Shown here one piece after another: positions 1 through 5,185 of a stretch of DNA of 5,185 nt; the stretch's first letter is position 1, and each line of letters starts with the position of its first letter. Below the pieces are notes generated by a model. It was given only the letters and a program-made list of their open reading frames with translations, searched no databases and was not told the DNA's origin. Source of the stretch: Methylovulum sp. (GTDB lineage: Bacteria; Pseudomonadota; Gammaproteobacteria; Methylococcales; Methylomonadaceae); NCBI GenBank assembly GCA_016919605.1, contig JACXTQ010000031.1, forward strand, positions 1 to 5,185. The letters run 5' to 3'. Position numbers and translations under genes: made by a program.

Positions 1-293
1 CCGTTGAAGGTCAACTGCAACGCTAGCGGGCCATCGGCATTTTTGCTGACCAGATCACCGATCTTTTCCGGCTGGAATGTCCAATAAAGCTTGTCGGCGA
101 GGATTTCGGCGGCATTGCGTTGCTCGTTACCGCGTTTGTAATCCTCTAGGGTACGCATGGCACTGTACATGGCCTTAAGCAAAAAGGTTTTGCCCGTGCT
201 ATTTTCACCAATAACCAGATTTATTTTGCCCAGGGTCGGGCAAGCCAGTTGGGTGATAGGGCCAAAATTTTTTAGCTCGATAGCGTTAATCAT
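1..293 (-). CDS. AAA/SMC-like ATPase, N-terminal part (3' end outside window)
   Basis: Only the first 97 codons are visible; the frame is open to the window edge. I read it from an ATG at 293. The protein opens with a short strand-like segment ending in KNFGPI (residues 8-13), the usual start of RecF/SMC/OLD-type ATP-binding heads. A clear Walker A motif, GENSTGKT, follows at residues 29-36, with Lys35 and Thr36 as the expected nucleotide-binding residues. Walker B, the ABC signature and any effector domain would lie further on and cannot be seen. This architecture is known from chromosome and repair proteins, but also from stand-alone ATPases of the AAA_15/AAA_21/OLD type, many of which occur in phage-defence or toxin-antitoxin modules. 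Its role is unknown here. It lies 35 bp after slyX on the same strand, with only a weak purine stretch (AAAG) as a ribosome-binding site, so read-through from the ccm-slyX genes is possible but not shown. The ATPase fold is near certain; the subfamily is open. Confidence 0.8.
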   Translation of the reverse strand, partial: MINAIELKNFGPITQLACPTLGKINLVIGENSTGKTFLLKAMYSAMRTLEDYKRGNEQRNAAEILADKLYWTFQPEKIGDLVSKNADGPLALQLTFN

Positions 294-328
294 GATGCAA
301 ACTTTAGCCGTTAACGATAATGGGGTTA

Positions 329-541
329 TTAGTAATGCGGCGGTATTTCATAGCCACTTCCGATAGCTTCGCCTTCGTGCCGCTCGCTGGAGAGGCTTTT
401 AATGCGCTCATTAAGTAGCTTACACGTCATTTCCAAGCGGTCAATTTGTTGCTGTTGGCCGCTGACAACCTTATTTAACGCCTGTAACAAATCTTCCTGA
501 TAAGCGGCCTTTATTTCCAGCTCAATAATCCTTGCTTCCAT
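329..541 (-). CDS. slyX: SlyX family protein
   Basis: A 70-residue protein that matches the SlyX family in length and layout: an amphipathic helix rich in Glu, Leu, Lys and Gln (about residues 3-52) predicted to form a coiled coil, then a short polar linker and the conserved C-terminal ending PPHY (residues 67-70). There is no signal peptide or membrane segment, so it should be cytoplasmic. The biochemical role of SlyX is not established; the Escherichia coli gene is named for its position next to slyD, not for a shown activity. Here it begins 3 bp after the ccmI stop codon, with no strong Shine-Dalgarno of its own (an AGG lies about 12 nt upstream of the start), which suggests translation coupled to ccmI. 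Its position behind cytochrome c maturation genes differs from E. coli. Family assignment is firm; function is unknown. Confidence 0.9.
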   Translation of the reverse strand: MEARIIELEIKAAYQEDLLQALNKVVSGQQQQIDRLEMTCKLLNERIKSLSSERHEGEAIGSGYEIPPHY

Positions 542-544
542 CGC

Positions 545-1792
545 TTATTTAACCTGGGCGTTGATGATGATGGTATGGCTTTGCTTATCTGCCGTGGCCG
601 CCTGTTCGACCACGCCCAGCAAATCGCCGGGCGCGGTCATGGCGTTGCCGGATTTGGACACCCGCGCCAATAATTTTACGGTAGGGAACGCCGACAACTT
701 CATGGCGGGGGTCATGGCTTGGGCATCGGTTAAGCTGACCGTAATGGGCAAGTCAGAGACGTGCTTGCGGACAATCGCCAGCGGCATTTTGGGGCCGGAT
801 AGCGCTTGGGCATAAATGAAAACCGTGTCATCAGGAGCGGCTAAGGTTTGCAGTTCATCCGCCAGCCTAACTTGAATGTCCACGCTGACCGCCGGAGCGG
901 CGACTGGTTGGGTCGCCCCCGCTTCTTTAGGCACACCACCTGGTACGGTGGCTTCCAGTTTGGTCAACAGCGTTTGGGTTTCCTGTTGCGCTTGTGATCC
1001 GGCGGGCAATAAGGCCACCAGTTTGCGCCATAACTTAACGCCTTCGACCGCTTCACCGGCTTGGGCTTTAGCCATGCCGCCATACCATAGTGCCGTGATA
1101 TTGTCCGGCTCTTTTGCCAATACTTTAAACACCAGTTCAGCAGGTTTGCCCGCCATCTGTTCATTATTGGCAAACGCCAACGCATCGGCATACAACAGTA
1201 CGACTTCCGTATTGTCGCCCAACAATTTATACGCTTGGCCAAACGCCTCGGCGGCCTTAGGGAATTGTTGCAGATACTTGTAAGATTTGCCCAACATCAC
1301 CCAACCTTCGGCATTATTGGGATCGGTTTTCATACGTTCCGCCAGCTTTTCCACCATTTTGTTAATCGCTTCGATAGTGGGCGGGGCGTTGGTGGCAGGG
1401 GTGGTGGTCGCCAGCATTTCGGCGGTGGGTTCAAGCGCCTGATACGTACCTAAACCTGCATACAGCGATACTGCCAACAGCGGCAAGATAACCACCAAGG
1501 GATAAACCAGCCACCGGCCTTGCGTGGCGGTTGCGTCCTGTTGTCTGGCAATATCCAAATCGTCACTCAAAGCCTGTTCCAGTTCGGTACGCTGTTCGGC
1601 GTATTGGGCGGGGCTTAACAGGCCCGCTTGCAATTGCTCTTGCATTTCCGCCAAGCGGGTTTTGGCAATGGCGATATTGCGCCCGTCCATATCGGCGGTG
1701 GCCACCGCACGTTGTCGCCATAACGGCGGCACTATCAAGGCCAAGGCAGTTAGCACCAACACGCTGGCGCACAGCCAAAATAACAGAGTCAA
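545..1792 (-). CDS. ccmI: Cytochrome c maturation protein CcmI (TPR apocytochrome chaperone)
   Basis: CcmI (CycH) is an inner-membrane protein that binds the C-terminal helix of apocytochrome c in the periplasm and presents it to the CcmF/CcmH haem ligation complex. The 415 residues show the family layout: a first membrane helix (about 3-24); a charged cytoplasmic loop with LXXLEQALSDDL-like helices (about 40-85); a second membrane helix (about 94-117); a linker; a TPR region (about 143-280, clearest repeats at 160-194 and 229-263); an Ala/Pro-rich linker (about 283-302); and a beta-rich C-terminal periplasmic domain (about 303-415). This equals the separate CcmI of Pseudomonas-type systems, whereas in E. 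coli the same domain is fused to CcmH. The start is a TTG at 1792 that overlaps the ccmH stop as TTGA. It is the only plausible start: an in-frame TGA lies a few codons upstream, and AAGGGGA sits about 6 nt before the TTG. The end is 3 bp from slyX. Confidence 0.95.
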   Translation of the reverse strand: MTLLFWLCASVLVLTALALIVPPLWRQRAVATADMDGRNIAIAKTRLAEMQEQLQAGLLSPAQYAEQRTELEQALSDDLDIARQQDATATQGRWLVYPLVVILPLLAVSLYAGLGTYQALEPTAEMLATTTPATNAPPTIEAINKMVEKLAERMKTDPNNAEGWVMLGKSYKYLQQFPKAAEAFGQAYKLLGDNTEVVLLYADALAFANNEQMAGKPAELVFKVLAKEPDNITALWYGGMAKAQAGEAVEGVKLWRKLVALLPAGSQAQQETQTLLTKLEATVPGGVPKEAGATQPVAAPAVSVDIQVRLADELQTLAAPDDTVFIYAQALSGPKMPLAIVRKHVSDLPITVSLTDAQAMTPAMKLSAFPTVKLLARVSKSGNAMTAPGDLLGVVEQAATADKQSHTIIINAQVK

Positions 1793-2250
1793 GACGCATC
1801 CCCTTCATCTAACAAACGGCGAATTTTTGCCAATTTTTCAGCCTGCCCCTGTTCGGGGCTTTGGGCTGCTTTCTTTTGTTTAATCACCCAAAACACCGCC
1901 AACAAGCCCAATACCAAAAATAGTGCCGGCCCCAACCACAACAAGCCGGTTTTGGCTTTAAACGGTGGCTTGTACAAGACAAAATCACCGTAGCGGTCGG
2001 TCATAAATTGTAAAATGGCTTCTTTTGATTGGCCTTTTTCCAGCATTTCATAAACTTGCCTGCGCAAATCAGCCGCCAACTCGGCATTGGAGTCGGCAAT
2101 AGTCTGGTTTTGGCAAACGAGACAGCGCAGTTCCGCCGTCAAACTGTCATAAGCCCCTTGTTGCTCCGGTGTCGGCAATTGCCGTGAATCTATGGCCTGT
2201 GCCAATACGGGCACTAACAGCAAGGTTAAGATAAGTATAAGCTGTTTCAT
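1789..2250 (-). CDS. ccmH: Cytochrome c maturation thiol-redox protein CcmH
   Basis: CcmH (CycL) is a membrane-anchored periplasmic oxidoreductase that, with CcmG, reduces the CXXCH cysteines of apocytochrome c before haem attachment, and is part of the haem ligation complex. The 153-residue protein has a signal peptide (about 1-19, ending AQA), the diagnostic motif LRCLVCQNQ at 41-49 with redox Cys43 and Cys46, the conserved helical segment DSNAELAADLRRQV just after it, and a single membrane helix (about 103-123) followed by a charged cytoplasmic tail. This is the short CcmH form, with the TPR part encoded separately by ccmI. The ATG start overlaps the ccmG stop codon as ATGA and is preceded by GGAAG about 4 nt upstream. 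Its own stop overlaps the TTG of ccmI, so the three ccm genes are almost certainly translated from one transcript. All key residues are present. Confidence 0.97.
   Translation of the reverse strand: MKQLILILTLLLVPVLAQAIDSRQLPTPEQQGAYDSLTAELRCLVCQNQTIADSNAELAADLRRQVYEMLEKGQSKEAILQFMTDRYGDFVLYKPPFKAKTGLLWLGPALFLVLGLLAVFWVIKQKKAAQSPEQGQAEKLAKIRRLLDEGDAS
1799..1805 (-). promoter_or_regulatory. Ribosome-binding site that fixes the TTG start of ccmI
   Basis: On the minus strand AAGGGGA ends 6 nt before the TTG codon at 1792-1790. It lies inside the last codons of ccmH. The ATG that directly follows the G run is in another frame and would give an unrelated short peptide, so the site serves the TTG start of ccmI, coupled to the end of ccmH translation. 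Confidence 0.7.
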
Positions 2251-2780
2251 GGGGCTTCCGCCTGTAATTGGGCAATCAAAGGCAAGAAAATGCGCTGGAC
2301 ATCATCAGCCATCACAGGCCCTGTGTGTTTGTAACGGACAATGCCTTTTTTATCCATCACAAAGGTTTCCGGCACGCCGTACACACCCCAATCCAAGCCT
2401 ACCCGCCCATCCTGATCCATAATGCTGATGGTGTAAGGGTTGCCTAGGGTATCCAACCAAGTTTGGGCGGCGGCGGGGTCATCCTTGTAATTTAAGCCGA
2501 TAATCACCACCGCTTTTTGTTGCGCCAACTGGTTAAGCACCGGATGTTCCTCGCGGCAAGACACGCACCACGAAGCCCAGACATTAAACAACCAAACTTG
2601 GCCTTTTAAATCGGCGGGCGAAAGCTTTTCCTGCGGGGCTTGCAGCTTAGGCGCGGCAAAAACCGGCGCGGGCTTGTTAAGCAAGGGCGAAGGGATTTCG
2701 CTGGGCTTTAGGTTTAAACCAATGGCGAGAAAAACCGCCATGATAATAAATAGGACTAGGGGCAGGACGTATTTAAGCAT
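2247..2780 (-). CDS. ccmG: Thiol:disulfide interchange protein CcmG/DsbE
   Basis: CcmG is a membrane-tethered periplasmic thioredoxin-like reductant of cytochrome c maturation; it receives electrons from DsbD or CcdA and passes them to CcmH or to apocytochrome c. The 177 residues begin with an uncleaved membrane anchor (about 4-22), then the family signature SPLLNKPAP at 31-39. A thioredoxin fold follows with active site WCVSC at 71-75 (Cys72, Cys75), the acidic CcmG-type region nearby, and the cis-proline loop YGVPET at 134-139 (Pro137). Length and motif order are normal for the family. The ATG at 2780 gives the usual short N-terminus before the anchor, but no Shine-Dalgarno-like sequence is visible before it and no other in-frame start codon is seen in the bases just upstream. 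It is the first gene of the ccmGHI set and follows ubiH after a 96-bp gap, a place where ccmF would usually stand. Confidence 0.97.
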   Translation of the reverse strand: MLKYVLPLVLFIIMAVFLAIGLNLKPSEIPSPLLNKPAPVFAAPKLQAPQEKLSPADLKGQVWLFNVWASWCVSCREEHPVLNQLAQQKAVVIIGLNYKDDPAAAQTWLDTLGNPYTISIMDQDGRVGLDWGVYGVPETFVMDKKGIVRYKHTGPVMADDVQRIFLPLIAQLQAEAP

Positions 2781-2876
2781 GTTGATAGATTGAAGATATT
2801 TTGCACAAACAACCGGATTTTAATAGCAAGACCATAAACGGATGGGCAGGAGGTGGCAGATTGAAGACCGCCAGCC
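2781..2876. other. Intergenic gap between ubiH and ccmG
   Basis: This is the longest non-coding stretch in the window and the only place where a separate promoter for the ccmGHI-slyX genes could sit. It is AT-rich on the ccmG side and richer in GC near ubiH. I see no hexamer pair close to a sigma-70 consensus with good spacing, and no Shine-Dalgarno before ccmG. Near the ubiH stop, TGGCGG and CTGCCA (2854-2873) could form a 6-bp stem with one G-U pair and an 8-nt loop, but no T run follows, so it is not a convincing intrinsic terminator. Read-through from ubiH into ccmG is therefore possible. Confidence 0.5.
2787..2867. repeat. Short direct repeat, 10 bp, two copies in the ubiH-ccmG gap
   Basis: The plus-strand sequence agattgaaga occurs at 2787-2796 and again at 2858-2867, with 61 bp between the copies. 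One copy lies near the ccmG start and the other near the ubiH stop, where it forms part of the weak stem-loop region. The match does not extend to either side. It could be a paired protein-binding site, the scar of an old duplication or deletion, or chance. Confidence 0.35.
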
Positions 2877-4067
2877 TTAGCTTTCCGCCAAGCCCATCGC
2901 CTGTTTTGCCAGCAAGGCTTTAGCGGCGGGGATATGATCCAGCAACGTCAATCCGACATTACGCGCAGCGGCCAAAGCCAGCCAGTCATTGGAAAACAGC
3001 TTGATAAGGCTATCGGTAAAACCAATGACCCGCGCATGGTCTTTTTCGCGGGCTTGGCTATAGGCGGACAATAGTTGTCGGCTGCCGATATCCTCTCGCC
3101 GTTGCGCTACGGGGCGTAAGTCATCGGCCAGTTGCATGACATCACGCAAGCCCAGATTAAAACCTTGTCCGGCCACCGGATGCAGTTGGTGGACGGCGTT
3201 GCCGATAATCACCGCACGTTCTGCCTGCATAGTTTCGGCGCGGATTAACGATAACGGGAAAGCGCGTCTGGGAGCGGTCAAGCTTAACTCACCCAGCTTA
3301 AAGCCAAAACAGCTTTGTAACTCTTGCAGAAAATCTTTTTCACTGCCCAGCATCAGGGCTTCGGCTTCATCGGTGTTGCGTGTCCAGACCACCGAGCTAT
3401 GGTACTTGCCTAATGGCAACAAGGCCAAGGGCCCGGAAGCGGTGAAGCGCTCATAAGCGGTGTTGGCGTTGGGCAAAGAGGTTTTGACCGTCGTCACCAA
3501 GGCGGTTTGCCGATAATCGCTGATGTGCTGGGGAATATCCAACAAGGTGCGCACCGAGGACAGGCCGCCATCGGCCCCGACCAGCAATTGGGCGGTGAGA
3601 TTGATGGAGGTGTCGCCTTGTTTCAGGCTGACATTAATCGCCTCCGCCTCTGCCATCAGCCCGACCACCCGCGCTGGGGCGATCAACGTTAGCGCACCAC
3701 TTTGCGCCACTAAATCGGCGACATGGGTTTCCAAATCCCGGGCGGTGATGACATAGCCTAAAGCGGCCACTTGGGCTTTGGCGGCGGACAAACGGGTTTT
3801 GCCAAAATGCCCGCGATCAGAAATATGGATGTGGCTGATGGCGGTAGCCTTAGCACTAATATCTTGCCAAATGCCCAAGGCTTCAAGCGCATTGACCGTA
3901 CCGGCAGCCAGCGCCAAGGCGCGGTCGCCGGCGGGTGAGGCTTGCAATTGGGCACGGGGTTGGGCTTCAACAATGGCGATGCGCAAGCCACTATCCTGTA
4001 AGGCCAAAGCGAGGCAATTACCCGCCAAGCCACCACCGACAATAATCAAATCATAGTCATAGTGCAT
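2877..4067 (-). CDS. ubiH: 2-octaprenyl-6-methoxyphenol hydroxylase UbiH
   Basis: UbiH is a class A flavoprotein monooxygenase that adds a hydroxyl group to the ubiquinone ring (the C4 step in E. coli numbering of older literature), working with UbiI and UbiF-type enzymes in a Ubi protein assembly. The 396 residues show the FAD-binding Rossmann motif GGGLAG at 11-16 with the acidic Glu34 closing the fold, the DG motif region VGADGGLSSVR at 163-173, and the second FAD motif IIGNAVHQLHPVAGQGFNLG at 287-306. The LHP-AGQGFNLG version is the UbiH type; UbiI and UbiF usually have INPLAGQGVN-like sequences there, which favours UbiH. There is no membrane segment; the protein should be cytoplasmic and peripherally membrane-linked. 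Its ATG overlaps the pepP stop by one base (TGATG), with AGCAGG 7 nt upstream, so the two are translationally coupled, as in the pepP-ubiH pair of E. coli. No ubiI follows here. Confidence 0.93.
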   Translation of the reverse strand: MHYDYDLIIVGGGLAGNCLALALQDSGLRIAIVEAQPRAQLQASPAGDRALALAAGTVNALEALGIWQDISAKATAISHIHISDRGHFGKTRLSAAKAQVAALGYVITARDLETHVADLVAQSGALTLIAPARVVGLMAEAEAINVSLKQGDTSINLTAQLLVGADGGLSSVRTLLDIPQHISDYRQTALVTTVKTSLPNANTAYERFTASGPLALLPLGKYHSSVVWTRNTDEAEALMLGSEKDFLQELQSCFGFKLGELSLTAPRRAFPLSLIRAETMQAERAVIIGNAVHQLHPVAGQGFNLGLRDVMQLADDLRPVAQRREDIGSRQLLSAYSQAREKDHARVIGFTDSLIKLFSNDWLALAAARNVGLTLLDHIPAAKALLAKQAMGLAES

Positions 4068-5185
4068 CAGCGGGCCTGCTGCATGATGGCTTCAATTTCA
4101 GCAATGGTTTTCGGGACGCTTCGGGTCAGCACTTCGTGGCCGTCTTCCGTCACCAGCACATCATCTTCGATACGGATACCGATGCCGCGCCACTTGGCCT
4201 CAACGGCCTTGCAATCAGCGGGGATATACAAGCCCGGCTCCACGGTCAGCACCATGCCCGGTTCCAGAGTACGCCACGTGTCATTAACTTTATAGTCACC
4301 GACATCATGCACATCCATCCCCAACCAGTGTCCGGTACGGTGCATATAGAACGCCTTATATTTCTCGTCCTTAATCAGCTTTTTCACACGGCCTTTTAAC
4401 AACCCCAGCTTGACCAGCCCACGGGTCAACACTTCCACGGCGGCTTCGTGCGGCGCAATCCAGCTCGCCCCCGGTTTGACTTGGTCAATGGCGGCGAATT
4501 GGGCATCCAGCACCAACTGATAAAGCTGCTGTTGCGGGTCGCTAAAGCGCCCTGACACCGGAAAGGTACGGGTGATGTCCGCCGCGTAATGGTCACATTC
4601 CGCCCCGGCATCAATCAGCAATAAATCGCCGTCTTTCAGCTCGCAATTATTCGCGGTGTAGTGCAAGGTGCAGGCATTTTTGCCACCTGCGACAATCGAA
4701 GGATAGGCCACGGCTCGCAAGCCTGCCTGCATAAAGTGGTAAAGCAACTCCGCTTCCACCTGATATTCATAAAGGCCCGCTTTACATGCCTGCATAGCCT
4801 TAATATGGCCTTGTGCCGACACTTCGGCGGCATGGCGCATTAATTTAAGTTCGGCGGGGCTTTTGAACAGGCGCATTTCATGCAGGATATACTCCAACGC
4901 GCTCAATTCATGCGGGGCGACCACGCCGGAGCGGGCTTTTTGGCGCAATTGCTTAATCCATTCCAAAACACTGTTATCCAAATCGGCATCCTGACCCATT
5001 GGATAAAAGACTTTGCGCTTACCCGCCAACAAATCCGGCAAGCGCTCATGCACTTCTTCTATCGGGAAGGCTTCATCAGCGGCGTAATGCTGGGTGGCCC
5101 CTTCCAAACCGGCATGGGCACCTTCCCAAAGGGCTTTGGTTTCGTCAAATTCGCGGCAAAATAGGATGTATTCGCCTTCCTCGCG
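4067..5185 (-). CDS. pepP: Xaa-Pro aminopeptidase PepP (5' end outside window)
   Basis: PepP (aminopeptidase P) is a cytoplasmic dinuclear manganese peptidase of the M24B pita-bread family that removes an N-terminal residue preceding proline. The frame is open from the window edge to the stop, giving 372 residues. Comparison with my memory of the E. coli protein indicates that about 68 N-terminal residues are missing. The visible part holds most of the N-terminal creatinase-like domain (through about fragment residue 90) and the whole catalytic domain. The five metal ligands are present: Asp192 (LIDAG), Asp203 (AADITRTF), His286 (TGHWLG), Glu316 (TVEPGLY) and Glu340 (IRIED). The linker motif HEMRLFKSPAE is typical of gammaproteobacterial PepP. 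A TTG at 5107 is an internal Leu codon, not a start, since conserved PepP-like sequence (EEGEYILFCREFDE) continues upstream. The gene ends with TGA overlapping the ubiH start. Nothing suggests it is broken. Confidence 0.95.
   Translation of the reverse strand, partial: REEGEYILFCREFDETKALWEGAHAGLEGATQHYAADEAFPIEEVHERLPDLLAGKRKVFYPMGQDADLDNSVLEWIKQLRQKARSGVVAPHELSALEYILHEMRLFKSPAELKLMRHAAEVSAQGHIKAMQACKAGLYEYQVEAELLYHFMQAGLRAVAYPSIVAGGKNACTLHYTANNCELKDGDLLLIDAGAECDHYAADITRTFPVSGRFSDPQQQLYQLVLDAQFAAIDQVKPGASWIAPHEAAVEVLTRGLVKLGLLKGRVKKLIKDEKYKAFYMHRTGHWLGMDVHDVGDYKVNDTWRTLEPGMVLTVEPGLYIPADCKAVEAKWRGIGIRIEDDVLVTEDGHEVLTRSVPKTIAEIEAIMQQAR

Noticed and set aside
157..366. Plus-strand frame over the ATPase and slyX ends
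   Set aside because: It is antisense to the Walker A coding region and spans two minus-strand genes, with no motif of its own.
876..1283. Plus-strand open frame of 135 codons opposite ccmI
   Set aside because: It lies wholly inside the well-supported ccmI gene on the other strand, has a low-complexity Ala/Ser/Asn composition, and shows no recognisable motif.
1563..1808. Minus-strand frame starting at ATG in the ccmH end, alternative N-terminus for ccmI
   Set aside because: It is in a different frame from ccmI and yields an Arg/Gly-rich peptide without the membrane helix expected for CcmI; the TTG start fits the family.
1524..1883. Plus-strand open frames of 93-119 codons across the ccmI-ccmH junction
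   Set aside because: They are antisense to two real genes, show no family features, and their composition reflects the opposite-strand codons.
2854..2873. Possible terminator hairpin after ubiH
   Set aside because: The stem is 6 bp with a G-U pair and an 8-nt loop, and no T run follows on the minus strand.
2781..2876. Sigma-70 promoter ahead of ccmG
   Set aside because: Several TTG- and TAT-containing hexamers occur, but none pairs at 16-18 bp spacing with good consensus matches on both sides.
4065..5107. pepP reading as a complete short gene beginning at 5107
   Set aside because: The codon there is TTG, the frame remains open to the window edge, and the upstream residues match the PepP N-terminal domain, so the gene is cut by the window and not short.

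Overview
This window holds ordinary housekeeping genes of a Gammaproteobacterium. All seven genes lie on the minus strand, so transcription runs from high to low coordinates. The proteins present (UbiH-type ubiquinone hydroxylase, PepP, System I cytochrome c maturation proteins with CcmH and CcmI as separate genes, and SlyX) point to an aerobic, ubiquinone-using gammaproteobacterium with c-type cytochromes. The overall look of the proteins would fit a Methylococcales-type methanotroph, but that is a weak guess from memory of related sequences.

In transcription order: a 5'-truncated pepP (Xaa-Pro aminopeptidase, 5185 to 4067) overlaps ubiH (4067 to 2877) by one base. A 96-bp gap follows. Next come three tightly coupled cytochrome c maturation genes, ccmG (2780 to 2247), ccmH (2250 to 1789) and ccmI (1792 to 545), each overlapping the next by a few bases. 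slyX (541 to 329) starts 3 bp after ccmI. After 35 bp, the start of an AAA/SMC-like ATPase gene (293 to 1) runs off the low-coordinate end of the window.

The genes form two functional blocks. pepP-ubiH is a classical gammaproteobacterial pair, in which UbiH makes the quinone of the respiratory chain. ccmG-ccmH-ccmI supply the thiol-redox and apocytochrome-chaperone half of System I cytochrome c assembly: CcmG and CcmH keep the CXXCH cysteines of apocytochrome reduced, and CcmI holds the apocytochrome for haem ligation by CcmF. ccmF, which usually lies just upstream of ccmG, is not there; ubiH occupies that side. The two blocks share a respiratory theme but need not form one transcript.

Coding density is very high and there is no gene-free stretch over 100 bp. 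No RNA genes, CRISPR arrays, insertion sequences or convincing terminators were seen. The only part that looks accessory is the truncated ATPase, whose family and partners cannot be settled from the 97 visible residues. I found no convincing new biological system inside this window.
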